Source of the DNA: Antitrichia curtipendula
Taxonomy: Eukaryota > Streptophyta > Bryopsida > Hypnales > Leucodontaceae
DNA: 64,000 bases
Assembly (NCBI GenBank): GCA_951230915.1
Contig: OX579640.1
Location: 20,542,981-20,606,980, forward strand
Direction: 5' to 3'
Shown here: piece by piece, positions 23,842-36,700 of the stretch
Layout of the letters: each line of letters opens with the position of its first letter
How positions within the stretch are numbered: the first letter of the stretch is position 1
Made by a program: the position numbers and the translations under genes
The notes under the pieces: generated by a model
What the model was told of the DNA's origin: nothing
The model's input: the letters and a program-made list of their open reading frames with translations, nothing else
Databases searched by the model: none

Positions 23842-24065
23842 TTGAGCTACATTCAAGTTACTTCTATTGAGCTTGAACATAGGTTGCATGGTTGTTACTT
23901 TTGTTGATGCTCAAATACAAGGTACATTTAGAAGTTAGCTGGCTACTTGCTAGAGGAGGCTTCAAGTATCATTGCATTGTTAGAAACAGGAAGCTTAGAA
24001 AGTACAATTGATGTATGAGTTGTATATGTTTTCCAGGAAATATAAGATTACACAAGTAATTTATT

Positions 24066-25748
24066 ATGGCATCTTCATCTGCTGAATGTACTACATCTGG
24101 GTAAGTTTTGTGTATTAATTTTTATAAGTGCAATATTTTTTTATGTTAAAATGTATTTGGTATTTATAATATTTAATACTAGACTTGAAAATCCAGTGAG
24201 GCAATTTGGCCTTTACGGTTTTTCTTGTTTTATAATATATAATAAGAATGTATAAGACTAGAAAATCCAGTGAGGCAATTTGGCCTTTACGTTTTTTCTT
24301 GTTTTATAATATATAATAAAAACATATTTGGATTTTTGGATTTTTTTGTAATGGTTATGGGGATAAAGTGAGGCAATTCGGCCTTTACATTGAACCATAT
24401 TCCATTATAGATAATATTCAAAATCACAAATCTATATTTGAATTTATACATATTAAATTTCATCCATCTGATATGTTTTTATGAAATTTTGGTTTCCTTG
24501 CAGAGATGTCAGTGGATACAATCGGAAAGAGTACTTTAAAGCTCATAAGAAGGCCAGAATGAACATCCAATTTGATGGTGTGAAATCAGAAGTGAAAGGT
24601 ATGTTTCTAAAAGAAATATAAATGAAAGAAATTTTTACAATAATTGGTTATTATATTATATATATGTATATATTTATGTGTATATATAATTAATTAACTT
24701 TATTTTTTTGGATTCATTTTTAATTATTTGTTATTAGATTGGATACTAAAAATGAATTGTTTAAAATGTAGGTGCCTTTATCATTCAGAAGAAACGAAAT
24801 CTTGAGAATCTGCATAACGTATATCTGGATGTTATTCCTAAAGGCTATTATCGAATTTATGGCCATGGATTGATGGTTGTTCAAGATAAAACAACACATG
24901 AAATAGTATTAGTTGTGAAATGCACACCTTTTAACAAAATGAAAGTTGATGAATACAATGAGTATGAAAAGGTAACCACTACTCTAATAAATATGAAGAA
25001 AGGCGCAAGTAATATAAAAGATAATGCTCCTCTTCAAACAGGTATAATGTTTGGACTTGGATGGAGAAGAAGGCGTGATAAACATTTGACTTTTGGTCAT
25101 TATGTTCCAAGTGCACAAGTCCAAAAACATATTTCAAGTCTTCATCTTTGGAAGGAACAACAAAACTTGCTCACAGAAATTTCTTCAACTTATGGCAAAA
25201 AAATTTGTGGATTAGCTCCCTCTTTATTTGACCAAGCCAAAACAGAAGTAAAAAATGCAAAAGTACCAAGTCTATCACAAACTGAATTTAGCATCTTATA
25301 TAGAGAAGAAGGAGCTTTTTCTAGTTGTTTAACATATACTTTAAAAGATTTTAGTAATTATTTTCATATAGATAATGATTTTAATTCCTATACTTTTGGT
25401 TTATGGGCTCCAATATCTATTGATGATGGAAAGTTAAAAAGTAAAGAAAACGGATTTGAAAGTGTGGGGGGCCAATTTCTTTTAGGTAGTTATAAAGTCT
25501 GTGTGGATTTTAGTAAATGTGATGGAATAGTAGAAGTTATTTGGAGAAGTAAAAAAGATTTTCATTGTACACTACCATCAGTAACCAATCCTAATTACAC
25601 AAGGTTAGGAACATCTGCACAGGTTAGTGAAGTATTAGTTTCAAGATTAAAAAAATTAATTGAAGAACATAGGGATGGTAAAGATATTAGTAAAAAATAT
25701 AGAGGTGTCAATGAAATAATAGAGTTAAAATTAGAAAAAGCAAAATAA
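24066..25748 (+). CDS. TET/JBP-like 2-oxoglutarate/Fe(II) dioxygenase (putative 5-methylcytosine oxidase)
   Basis: Three exons, 24066-24100, 24504-24598 and 24772-25748, join with GTAAG/GTATG donors and CAG/TAG acceptors in consistent phase. They give a 368-residue protein from ATG 24066 with no stop or frameshift. The C-terminal half resembles the Tet_JBP oxygenase domain: HxD iron ligands in YFHIDND (His242, Asp244), FGLWAPI, GGQFLLGSYKVCVDF, distal His in KDFHCTLPS (His308) and a likely 2-oxoglutarate-binding Arg in YTRLGTSAQ (Arg321). Family members hydroxylate 5-methylcytosine or thymine in DNA; in fungi, TET/JBP genes travel with KDZ transposons. There is no CXXC finger and no targeting signal. 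It lies inside the MULE, is AT-rich like its surroundings, and has an NFS2 fragment just downstream. Family assignment is by motif memory and needs a profile search; an unrelated 2OG oxygenase branch is the alternative. Confidence 0.72.
24181..24320 (+). repeat. ~77-bp tandem duplication within intron 1 of the TET/JBP-like gene
   Basis: The segment containing CCAGTGAGGCAATTTGGCCT and TTTTATAATATATAATAA occurs twice in succession, and a decayed third trace (AGTGAGGCAATTCGGCCTTT) sits near 24367. It lengthens the intron and does not touch coding sequence. Confidence 0.75.
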
Positions 25749-25999
25749 AATTTGAAGTTTGATGTGGGCCTCAATGCACTCCCAACAACATCCTTTTTAT
25801 GTGCCATTCTTTCAACTATTGGGCAACAATTTGGTCTTCTTTAGTGAGGTAAAGCCACAGAGCCTTTGGTTGTTGTAGTTTGTGTGGAGTCCTTGCTAAA
25901 GCAGGTGCTTGCTTGGTGCAGAAGGGGTTTTAGGTTTTTGTGTTTGACTTGGGATAGTTTAGTTACAACTTCAATTAATTGTGGTGGTAAATTTAAATG

Positions 26000-27225
26000 C
26001 CAATGCTCATCTGAAGGAGTTAGAATTGCTTGGCTTTGGACTCACACTCTTTATGTTATGAATCTTGTCAGTTTTGAAGTTGGCATGCCTTCAATTGGAA
26101 ATGCTATTGGATTAGGAGCAGCTGTGGACTACTTGAATAGCATTGAGATGGACTATATACATGCATATGAGGTGCTTGTTTTGCTATTTTGTACTTGATT
26201 TCACTTCTTTCCTTTGTCTAGAAATAGTTATCAGTCAAGGAGAATTTTTGAGTAATTAATTTAACTATATTGTCAAAATAGCTAAAACTTGAATCCTTAG
26301 CATACTTGTATGCCAATTTCATGGCCTAAGATGTCAAGTCCTTCTGTTTGATACCAAAGTGTTCTTTTAATGCAATGGTACTTTCCATTTGTAATCTCTA
26401 CAAAAAAACGTAATTAATTTCAATGCTTTAATAGTGATTATTAATGCAAAACCACCTTTTAATATTTTAGAGATGTGATTACTTTGAGATAATAAGGTGT
26501 CAGAAGTTATAGGTCACTTATAGTATTAGAAGAAGAACTGACATGGGTTGGTGTGGCAGATGGATCTCTCAAAGTATTTGTGCAAAAGCTTGTCGAAAAT
26601 CCCAAATGTGCAAATCTATGGACCCCCATCAGATGCTGATAGATATGTATCTTTATACTCTTTTTCTGTGCAAGATGTTTGTGCCTCAGATATGTCAACT
26701 TCAATTGAAAAGGTAAACCACTTCAATTACTCTTTTATAGCTGATTTGCTATAGCAAAATCCTCCTCTTCATTCAAGCTATTGTTCCACTTGTTTTTGCT
26801 TCAATTGATCTAAAATTATGATTGGTCATTCTTTAATTTGTAGAGTTTTCATCCCAAAATGGTTAATTACTCTCAGTTAAGGGTTCAAACAAGGTCCAAA
26901 TTTTGTTGTATTGTATAATTTTAGATTGACCCTTCTTTTTGATCTAACAAAATGTTTCATAACCAATTATTCACCAAGGCTTAAAAATCCTTATAATAAA
27001 TAAAAAGAAAGGCTATAGAACTAACTGACTTTGTTGTTTAATTGATATAATTATCTTGCAGCATGGGATTGCCGTTTGATTGGGCCATCACTGTCCACAG
27101 CCTCTACATGCTTATCTAGGAGTTGGTGTAATTCTACAAGGTAGTTTGTACTTCTACACCACCACCAATGGAGTAGATAAACTTATTGAAGGTTTAAAGG
27201 ATAACATTTCTTTCTTTTCAGCATA
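26000..27225 (+). pseudogene. NFS2: Captured 3' fragment of a plastid cysteine desulfurase gene (NFS2/SufS type)
   Basis: Three consecutive pieces match the C-terminal third of plant NFS2. Piece one (~26068-26170) has FEVGMPSIGNAIGLGAAVDY, piece two (26560-26712) has IPNVQIYGPP, and piece three (from 27062) has HGIAV-stop-LGHHCPQPLHAYLG followed by SLYFYTTTNGVDKLIEGL. NFS2 is the PLP enzyme that supplies sulfur for plastid Fe-S clusters; the active-site Cys is in the GHHC motif. Introns with GTAAAC/CAG ends remain between pieces, so this is a copy of genomic DNA and not of an mRNA. A TGA stands where the conserved Arg before SGHHC belongs, and the part upstream of FEVG is frame-scrambled. The N-terminal two thirds and PLP lysine are absent. 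This is gene capture of the Pack-MULE kind. Confidence 0.78.
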
Positions 27226-29047
27226 TCAATGATTTGAGTAGGTTTCAATTAGTCTATAATTTAGCATGTAAACATAGTTAGCTAGCTCAAATACAGATGT
27301 AGAGATACATTATTCTGTCAAATGTTATATTTGATAGATTGCCCAACTTATTCAAAAACATCTTAGTTGTGCTCTTGGCTCTCTATTTTGGAATTTTATA
27401 ATATAGATGAAAGCAATCCTCTTAATGACTACCATGATGAAGACAACTTTGGGGACTTTGGAGATGAGAAGAGTAGTAGCAATGATAGTGACAACAACTT
27501 AGGGGATTTTGATCATGATGCTTCAGATGACAAGGAATACAACACAGTTGCATATAATAATGAATAAGAATTGCATTGGAGCTATTGTCTTTGATAGCTT
27601 TCTATTTGAAGTTTCTTCATACTCATCTAGCTTGCAGATGCATAGAATGCACACATGAAACTCCAACAATATAAGCAATGTTCTATTATGATATTTAGTT
27701 TTGAAAATTGAAGTAATTGCATAGCATAAGACAAACATGACTGGCTTGCTTGCATGTATAGCTGGTACTGATTGGCAATGTTTGGAACTTATCTGAATTT
27801 ATAAGTGTAGAACTTTATGCATAGTAGTGACTACCAAAAGCTAATAATATTGCACAATTCAGCTTTGGGGGCCAGATTAGTATATTAGTGCTTATACAAG
27901 TTTATTTATTGCTTGTCCTCACAGTCTTTTTTTGGTTGAGTATTCATAAAGAGGACACAAGTGTATTGGCCACAGCAAGGGTATTAAAGCTAGGATCAAT
28001 GAATGTCATTTTTATTCATAAGTAGAAATCTCCAGTAATTCCAAAAGTGAAATCAGTGGTTGCATGCTCAAATTTGTAATGGAGAAATTAAAAAAAATAC
28101 TTTATTTCTTTCTATTGGAACCATTTTGAAGCAAACGAGTGAGTATAATTTTGCAGATCTCAAATATAGTAAAATTGACAAGCTTTGTTCAAAGTGAGCA
28201 AATAAAATAAAATTCACAAGGTTTATTCTTGCACTCATAATGTGTATACATATATATATATGTATTCCTTTGAGGACTTCTCAAAAATTAGAGCTTTATA
28301 TAGTTTATCTTCAATAGTATATGTAAATTTTTTGAAAATGCCAAAAAAAATTTAATTGGCCATCAACACAGATACAAGCCTAAAATTTTGGAGTGAATAC
28401 ATAACTATATGTAGTGGTTAATTATGAAGTTAGGAATTAGTTTTTAGTTTTGTTTCTGGCTATGTAGACCCTATATTATTACTATATGCACTCTATGTCT
28501 TCATAAACATTTTATTGTACTACATTGTTGACTATAATTATTTCATGAAGTTTAAAAAAAATTCTATATCATTTGTCATAAAATCATCATCCATCAAATA
28601 ATTCATAAAAGAATTTGCAATCCATATATTATAATATCATCCATTGAGAATAACTCATCAAAGAACTTATCATATTATCAAAAAACAATTCATGTAGAGA
28701 AATAATTCATTCAACAACTACATCCATCCAGAAAATAATTCATCTAGAGCTTTCTCTTACTCCATTAAAATTTTATCAATCCAAAATGAAATTTATTTTA
28801 AGACTTTGTCTCTCATTTGTTATATTTCATCTATAGTCAACTGAAAGAGTTCAAAATAGGAAAGAAAATTACTTGGAAGATTTTAGAGGATATTTGAAAA
28901 TTTCCCCTTAGCATAGTTTTTGTAAGTTTCACTTTTAATCTTAGAAGGACATTGCAAACACTAGGTACTTTACAAATGATAGAAAATCCTTTTATATAGG
29001 ATAAAATTGCAAATGTTCATTTTTGGAATGCTCTATAAAAAATTGAA
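27226..29047. other. AT-rich interior downstream of the NFS2 fragment
   Basis: No supported gene. A 66-residue frame at 27367-27567 is simply Asp/Asn/Ser-rich. The rest is AT-rich, with a short TATATA run near 28248 and repeated CATCCATC/AATAATTCAT phrases around 28560-28750. Confidence 0.5.
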
Positions 29048-29280
29048 GGTCTTAACCTCTAAAAGCCAATTGTCCCTTTGGGGGGACAAATGGGATTTTG
29101 GGTAGGTACCAAGAGCTGAAATTTTGTAATGATTTTCCAAGAAATTTTCTACAGATAGACTAAAACTAATAAACTGTGTAGGAATATAATTTTCTTTTTC
29201 AATTAGTGCCTTGGAAAAAAAGTTATGTCCAAATAAGCTCAAGATAGGGAATAGAGGGCAGGAAAATTTTTTGGCAAGTT
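29048..29280 (-). repeat. Right copy of the diverged inverted repeat pair
   Basis: Inverted relative to 19468-19695: read on the minus strand it gives GAGCTTATTTGGACATAAC, GGCACTAATTGAAAAAG, TTATTAGTTTT, GGTACCTACC and CCCATTTGTCC. It starts with TTAACCTCTAAAAGCC, a degenerate family terminus. The two copies bracket the 9.4-kb segment containing the TET/JBP-like gene and the NFS2 fragment. Confidence 0.7.
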
Positions 29281-29846
29281 TTTGTTTTTTTCTTAATTTT
29301 TTTTCTTATAGGTTATATTTTTGTTTATCTAGAAAGATTTGATTCATGTCATTTGGATTTTTTATGAGAAAGTTATGGACAATCTTGTTTTTGGAAACTT
29401 GGAGCATCTTTCTACAAAAAATATTTTGTAGGATTCATTTTTGAATGCAATTTTAATAATTTTTCCAAAAAAATGTTTGAAAAGATTTAGTTTCTTTCTT
29501 AGAAATTTCACCATTGTAATTAGTGCTTTTTTATTCCATATAAAAGATATTAATATTTTAGATTTTCCTTCTATCTTGTACCTACTTCTACTTTAAAAAC
29601 TTTTTTAATAATGAAAATTAAGATTTTTGGAAATTTTTTTCCCCCTAGATCCTCAATTCAATTTTCTACTATAAAGACTTAAAGCTTAAAACTGTAGTGC
29701 AAAAAATTAAAGCTAAAAATGTTCAAAGTCATGAAATCTTGTCCTACAATGTACTGAGAAACTTGCTTTTTTCATTTCACTTTAAACATAGATATCTTGC
29801 AATCTATGGAATCAAAAATTCTAAAAAATATTCCACACATTCTCAT
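29281..29846. other. AT-rich segment abutting the right TIR
   Basis: AT-rich DNA without coding content, joined directly to the inner edge of the right TIR. In contrast to the left end, there is no array of 173-bp subterminal units here. Confidence 0.5.
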
Positions 29847-30380
29847 AGTCGACCCTAAACCCTAAGTCGTCGCTTCTCTGCCGTCACAGGCTGCAAAACA
29901 CTGTTCTGGATACAAACTTTGCACCCTAAACCAAATCGAACCTAAACACAACACGAATGCGCCCTGAAGAACCCTGAACCTACAACCCTAGCTTGGAATT
30001 TCTGCCCCGCAATCATGAGAATGGACCCTAAACCCTAAACCGTCGTTTGTCTGCCGTCACAGGCTGCAGAACACTGGGCTCGCATTTTGAGGTGGTCAAC
30101 GTCCGAAACACCATAGTGCTCGGAACAGTGGCCACGCATGTATAGTGGGGCATGCTGGACATCCATGATGGAAGCGCATGCTGCATGGCCATGTGGCCGC
30201 CGAAACATTGGTTTGTAATTTACCCCGGCAGTGGGGAGGTTAGTTAAAAAGAGGTGCCCCGTGGCCTGCCACCAGTCAGTCCAGTAAAACAACTTCTTGC
30301 GGTCAGTAGGCGACAAGAGGGCCAGCCAGAGTACTGCAGCTGCCAGTTTCATCAATGAGGGGTGAGAAATAGTGTTACCC
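29847..30380 (-). repeat. Right terminal inverted repeat of the MULE
   Basis: Inverted near-identical copy of 5726-6260. Read on the minus strand it starts GGGTAACACTATTTCTCACC and ends at CTTAGGGTTTAGGGTCGACT. It has accumulated a handful of substitutions relative to the left end, for example TGATGAAACTGG against TGATGGGACTGG. Confidence 0.88.
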
Positions 30381-30777
30381 TACCCGCGGTATCAAGTAAA
30401 CGACCGAGAGATACACGGCCAAGAGATCACACTGTAACAAACACAGAACAAACTAACAGACAACGGCAGTTGATCAGATTATCAGAGTTCCCGACACCAA
30501 GAATAAACAACTAATATCGTTTTAATACATCCTGCTCTACAATACATGGTACAAGCCAATATAAATTAGGCCCTTGAATTGTACATCACACAAGAGAGTG
30601 ATGTTTCCGTGGTACTTTGAGTAGACTACCCCTAGGCCTTTTTTGATAGCTTCGCCTGTCAAAGTTAAGGGGCCCTCTCAAAGAATCAAATATCCTCTAC
30701 TGCTATAGCCAACACGCTGGAGGAACCACTTCGGTGGCAATTGCTACTCCAAAAAGAATCCGCAGAAATGATAAGAA
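30381..30777. other. Interval between the MULE end and the kinesin stop codon
   Basis: Begins with the presumed right target duplication (TACCCGCGG). Otherwise it is ordinary sequence that probably contains the kinesin gene's 3' UTR, since the stop codon is at 30778-30780 on the minus strand. Confidence 0.5.
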
Positions 30778-33700
30778 CTAACAATCTACTAGGATTAAAT
30801 TTTCTTTACTTTCCGTAGGGATCGTCAAGCTACTAGTTTTGTCCGTTATCGATATAAGTCCTGGTTTCCTATTGATATCTAGTTGCTCCAAGCTTTCCCT
30901 CAAAAGCTTCTCCTCTCCTTCCATAAGCTCGTTGAATGGTTCGAAATGAGAAGCGATCTCCAAAGTTTTAGCGGACACTTTCTGATGCTCCAACTCCTCG
31001 GAGTCATGGGCGTTTCGTTGATCAAGAATCCCTGCATACGCCTCAAACTCCGACTCCAAACTCTGACGCTTGCTGCACACATCTAGTTTCTCGATGTCTT
31101 CGTCCAAAAGCGACTCCTTCTCTGTCATCAGCTCCGAAAACGTCTCGAATTCGGTCTCCATTGCAGCTTGTTTCATGTCGCAGACTTGGATCTGATCAAT
31201 GTCTTCATCGAACAAGGAACCCTGATCAGCCGAGAAGTCAGGCTCCAGCTCGAGTTTGACAGAAACCTTCAGTTCCACCTGTTCCAACCAAGGAAACAGA
31301 ACTTAAGAAAAGCTAATAAAGTGGAAAATCACTACAAACCTCAAACTGGAGAAGACAGTGAACAGAAGAAAGCTCAAATGCGTGATATATCACCTGATCC
31401 TTAGCATGGCTCCGGTCAACAGTGTGCTTGTCCTCAACAACAATCTTAACGTCGTCGTCACGGACACTCCGTTTCAGCTCCTCGCTTTCTTTCTGCAAGG
31501 CTTACAATACTTTAAAAAATCGCATGTGTGCAAAACAAACAAGATGATTTGAAACTACACCAAAATGGTTGATTAGGATGCTCTAAACTATTTATCACAA
31601 GGACATTCTACTCAACATCGGTTGTGGTGACGTTGTAGCATAAGCGGTGTACAAGGCTGGTGCTGTTAGATCGGCTATATTAATTTTTTATCCTAACCAA
31701 TAATTCACCTATACTAAGTAACCATTTCGGTGAAGTAGCAAACCCCATGACTGGGCGCTTTACACCAAGCCAATTGTAACACCATTTTAACGCAAACCCT
31801 ATCCACAGTGATGCTGCTCGGTTTTATACAAGACCTCTCGGCGATGAATCTGCTACGAGAGATTGTACATTGGCATTAGAAAACCAGAACCCAACAAAGT
31901 TGATGTGAAATCTCTGACCGGAATGACAAACGCAGAGGACCAAGAATCAACCTGCTGTTCCTGAAGCTGAGATTTAAGGTCTTCAATGATTTGCAAATGT
32001 ACCGACCTTTCGAGCTCCAACTCCTCGAATCGTCCCATTGGTTGGGCCTGTTATGCATCACGAAGTCAGCAAGCGTGCCAAAACGTCGGATGTTATCAGA
32101 AGGCAAACTATACGATTGACATTTAAACGCCATTATCGAATATCGAAAAACGTAAATGGCACATTTGAGATTACCTTAAGAAAGTCCAGATCCTGTTGCT
32201 GCTCTTGACAGCGAGCACTCAGTTGCGCAACTTGAGACTTCAGTTGGTCAACTTGTCTGCAAGATTGATGAGTACTGTGAAAATCAGAAATGGACCACTC
32301 CGGCTTCCATACCCTATATGATAAGAGAGAAAAAAGACCAAAATAGCGATGCGAAGATTGCCTTACATCGTCAAAGTTGAGTTGATCTCTAAACAAGTGC
32401 TCAGATCGTTACAGCAGATCTCCAACTCCTTTCGATACTTGTCAGCCTGCAAAAGCAAGTGCGAATACTCTAACTCAGACATTGTGGAATTTCTAAAGGA
32501 CACAAAAACCAAGAGCCGTTAACGAAGGTCACTACTACAAAAAGAAAGCCCGCAACTAAAATTCTGAGAAGTTGCGAAATCTGAGGAATTGAAAGGTTGG
32601 ACAGGAAACCTGAGCACTCGAGAGGGCCAGAGCTCCCTGTTCCAAAGCTAGCTTTGTTTCCGTCATCTCCAACAGCTGTCGTTCCGTAGCAACATCAGAA
32701 ATTCAGTATTTATAAATAAGGACATTGAAAACGTTGTTATCATCTTAAATCACAGTAATTAAAATACAAATATTAAGCCTCGACGATGATCATAATGTAG
32801 AGAGCTGAGATTTAATACCTGGTCTCGGAGGTGTGCAATGTCTTCCATCAACGTCATACGCTCTCCATGTTCATAGAATTCTTGAAACCTGTCAGTAAGA
32901 TAAATAGTTAAAGCTCAAAATCTCGCGTAGCATCTTGCGTAGAGCTGTCAAGAGTGCATGCTCCAAAGCAACTCCCGAAAAAGCAAGACGAAATCTTAGA
33001 ATTATAAATTCACATACCCTCGTACTTGTTCCATGAGGCGAATATTATCCATGGCAAAACGGGTGAGCTCTGGATTACGATCAATCTGTGCTCTCACAAG
33101 ATCGAGCTCTTCAGTCAGTCGTTTGTTCTCCTCAATGAGATAAGTGTCCATAGGTAATCTTTCAACTACCACCCCTTCTAATCTGCGAATTTTTTCGTCT
33201 CGGAAGCGTAGAATCATCTTACCACTCTGGGTGTTTTGATCACGCTGTTGTACCTGTGACAAGATAGTCAACATCAGGTAAGGAAAAATGGTTATTTTTG
33301 CCGAAAACATGAGTTGGAAAGCCTAAAGCTACTGGTCATATGAGACTTGCTTGCCAACTATTGTACAGACGACTACGAAGTAGCGTGATGTCCTTGCTGG
33401 ATAATGCTTGGAACTGCTCTGTAACGGGGGAACGAACACTACAGCAGGAATGATGAAGGAATGACTCTATGTTCGCAATACAAAGTCCTGTATAATACCA
33501 GACTTTGCAGCTGGTCAATTTCAGCAGCATATCGCTTAGCTGCAATTTGTGCCTGTTGCTCCCTTCTCAACGCAGCTGAGAGCGTCGCCTCCAGTGCTCT
33601 AATCTACACAAAACGTGAAACTAACACAAGATTAGCATTCAGGCACCCAAGATAACACAGGATATCAAGTAAAAATATTAGACAAGAACAGTACACTCTT

Positions 33701-36700
33701 TTCATCACCTTATGATGTAGATTGCTCGAGATGATTCCAGAAGTGACACTCAGAGTCCCCGCATTGCTGTTATCACCTTCCATAGGTAGCAAAGCGGACA
33801 CATTGTGGCACTTTAAGTGGTTGAGTTCTTCCTGTTCCACATGATCATAGCCATGTACATTAAAGCCTGGAGAATTTAGAGACAGAACTTCCGACATGAT
33901 AGACTTCATGTTAGTGCCTTGAATCGACCAAAGGAAAGACAAACTGGTATTTACCTTCAATTGCTGGATTTCACGACGTAATGCGGTCACGTCTCCTGAA
34001 GAATCCTCATTAATATGAGCCTGAGCACATGAGACGAAGTGTCAGAAAAAGTCCTGTGTAAAGATTCCTAAGGTGATCATCCAGGAAGATACGAATAGCT
34101 AACAATAAGTGAAAATGTTTACATTGTTACGAATAAACTTCGCTCGTTGTGCAAATTTGAGTGTGCTCACTGTCTCCAACGCATTGCTGCATACACGACA
34201 CATCGGTCAGACCGGGTACACTTATATAGCTTTTATTCCATGGTGATAGATTTGTACATATTCTCCCCGGCAACAATGTTGGGAAAACAGAGAACGTATA
34301 TTGTTCAGAGTAAACGTAAATTGTATAAACGGCCTAACATGTACTGGCCAATCAATGTAAGCTTGCAAACTCGAAGAACATACGTATTCGAAGGACTAAT
34401 TGTGGCTATGACTGTTGTTTTAGAATTTCCCCCTAGAGAGTCCTGCAGTTCACAAAACAAGCCATCGGTCAGTTTATTCGGTTACAGAAAGTATGGATTT
34501 TATGTAGCACCAATAGTATGAGATCCCGATGATACGAATTTCCACAAAAAAACAGTTTTAAGTCAACATCAACTTTTGGATTTAGATTTCAAGAAAAACC
34601 TGGAGAAGAAAGGTGAGCTTGGAATCACGATAAGGCACATGGCGCTGCTTCCCATTCGCAACATCCACCAGTATCATGATGACCAGCCTGCAAGAGGCAT
34701 AAAACCGAATATAAGGAAACGTTCAAGCAAATGGCGACCAGACCTGGTCTACATGGCCAGTACACTAAAAAGTTACCTGGTAGCCCAATGTTCGGAGCAT
34801 TGCCACTTTCGAAACCAGAATAGCACAAATGAACAGTTATCGTACCCAAGAGTCGATAGAGACTTATTGATGTTAGCCGCTTCTTTCAAACGATCACCTT
34901 CAGCCCCTGAAGACCTCTGTCTGCTCATAAATGACGACCCAGCCCGGGTAAATCTTAGTCACAGAAAGCGCTTACAGTTCCTAGTTCAGTCATAACTAAA
35001 AAGAAAAGAAACGAAGAGTTCGCGCAGAAAAGGCTGCTACGATCAAAGAAACGAACCTTTCCGAGCCGGCAAGATCAACCAGGTTCAAGCGGCCAAATCT
35101 GATATTGGTCAATGAATCTTTCTCCCACTGCATCAGCACAAGTCAGACGATTATTAAAACATCAAGCGCTGTAAAATTCAATTAACGGTTTTGTAAGTAA
35201 ACTGCGCTCGTTGCATTCATGGAAGCATCCAAAGCCGGCAGGATGTGTAAGACACTGACGTACCTTGCTTTCAACACTGCAGGCGAAAACGCTGTGTGAT
35301 CTACTACTCTCTCTATTCATATTGGTCACCGCAACTTTCCTGTTAGCAGCTCCCTGAAATCCATATTACAAACCAGGCATGTCAGCTGCATGGACGGGAC
35401 CTAAGAAGTAGTTCAACGGGGATCGCAGCAGCTCAGCAAGAGACGACAGCAATGATAACGTACTTGGAGTAGTAGCTGAACAATATCGAGCACGCTTTTG
35501 ACCTCAACCTCCTTCAAATTTTCAACATACACTCCGGTCTTCACGTCTTCTCTGATCTGCAGACGAAAAGGCAAAACGCATCAATCATATGAACTTGCAC
35601 TCAAAGTTAACAACGGCTCCAAAAAAATCAAAGCGCAATATTTGAAGATACACAAAAAAAATGTACCTGCAAGTTGGTCGACGATGGGTCCAATAAATCT
35701 GTAATGTGCTCATTGTAAATCTCAAGAAATGAACATTTGCAGACAAATCTTAAGTGCTCTTGCTCCCGCAGTTGCTCCTCCTGCAGAACCCACGATGTGT
35801 AAACCCAGCAGTTATTGCAGAGAGCATCACTCTTAAAATTCACTGTAGATGCATAATTCGTCGGAGTGCCCAAAACTAAGCGGAACAACGAGAAAGTATT
35901 ACTTCGAATGTTGTCATTTGTCAACCATACTCACTTGTTGAATCCTAGCAAACAAGTATTCAAAGATGCGAGGAGTCATGCCACGTTGGTGGCTAGGTCG
36001 GTAAGCAAGTTCATCAATGTCTCCGAGCATTGTGTGCGTCTTGCCACTCCCTGTCTGGCCATAAGCGAACATACTACTATTGTAACCCCGCATGCAATTC
36101 TCTACCATTGGAGTTCCAGCAACACGGAAAAGATCTTCCTGCATCATTAACGCCCTGTCGTCAGTCGAAATCGGGCTGGTGCGAGCGTGCCCTCATTACA
36201 ATCATGAAAGCCCCAATGCATCAAAGTCTAAAAGTTTTAAAATGACTGATGTGATGGATCGATTTGGGGAAATGTATTTCAGACACAGCCAAATTTAATA
36301 TCACAAGAACCAGTTATGAACGTTGCATTTGCTGGTGAAACAATGAATGAAACATTGAGGGAAAAAAAGTTCAAATACGACCCAATCCATACTGCCAAAA
36401 GACCCTGAAGTCAATTTTGGGGCCTCTTGGTCCTTTAAAGTTTAAGAGGACTTCAAAGGCCTCGCTGCGTACCTGCGATATAGACTCGCCAGCGACATGG
36501 TCAAAGGTGAACCGAGTATCCGGTTGCCCGACCCAAGTTATTGTGTGGGGACTATCCTGCTGAACACATCTAGTGAAACCCTGCACTGATGCCTCTGCAC
36601 TACTTACGGGGCGCGTGCGAACTAGGACCTGCATCGTGATCACAATTCTCATCAGAAAGAAGGAACCCACCTCCATTGACACGAAACGACAATGCTACAC

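Noticed and set aside
27367..27567. Acidic Asp/Asn/Ser-rich 66-residue frame downstream of the NFS2 fragment
   Set aside because: Low-complexity composition, no domain, and short enough to be chance.
34147..34995. Plus-strand frames of 124 and 139 residues
   Set aside because: They overlap conserved kinesin motor exons on the minus strand (DSLGGNSKT and [15 protein letters not shown] blocks) and are their shadows.
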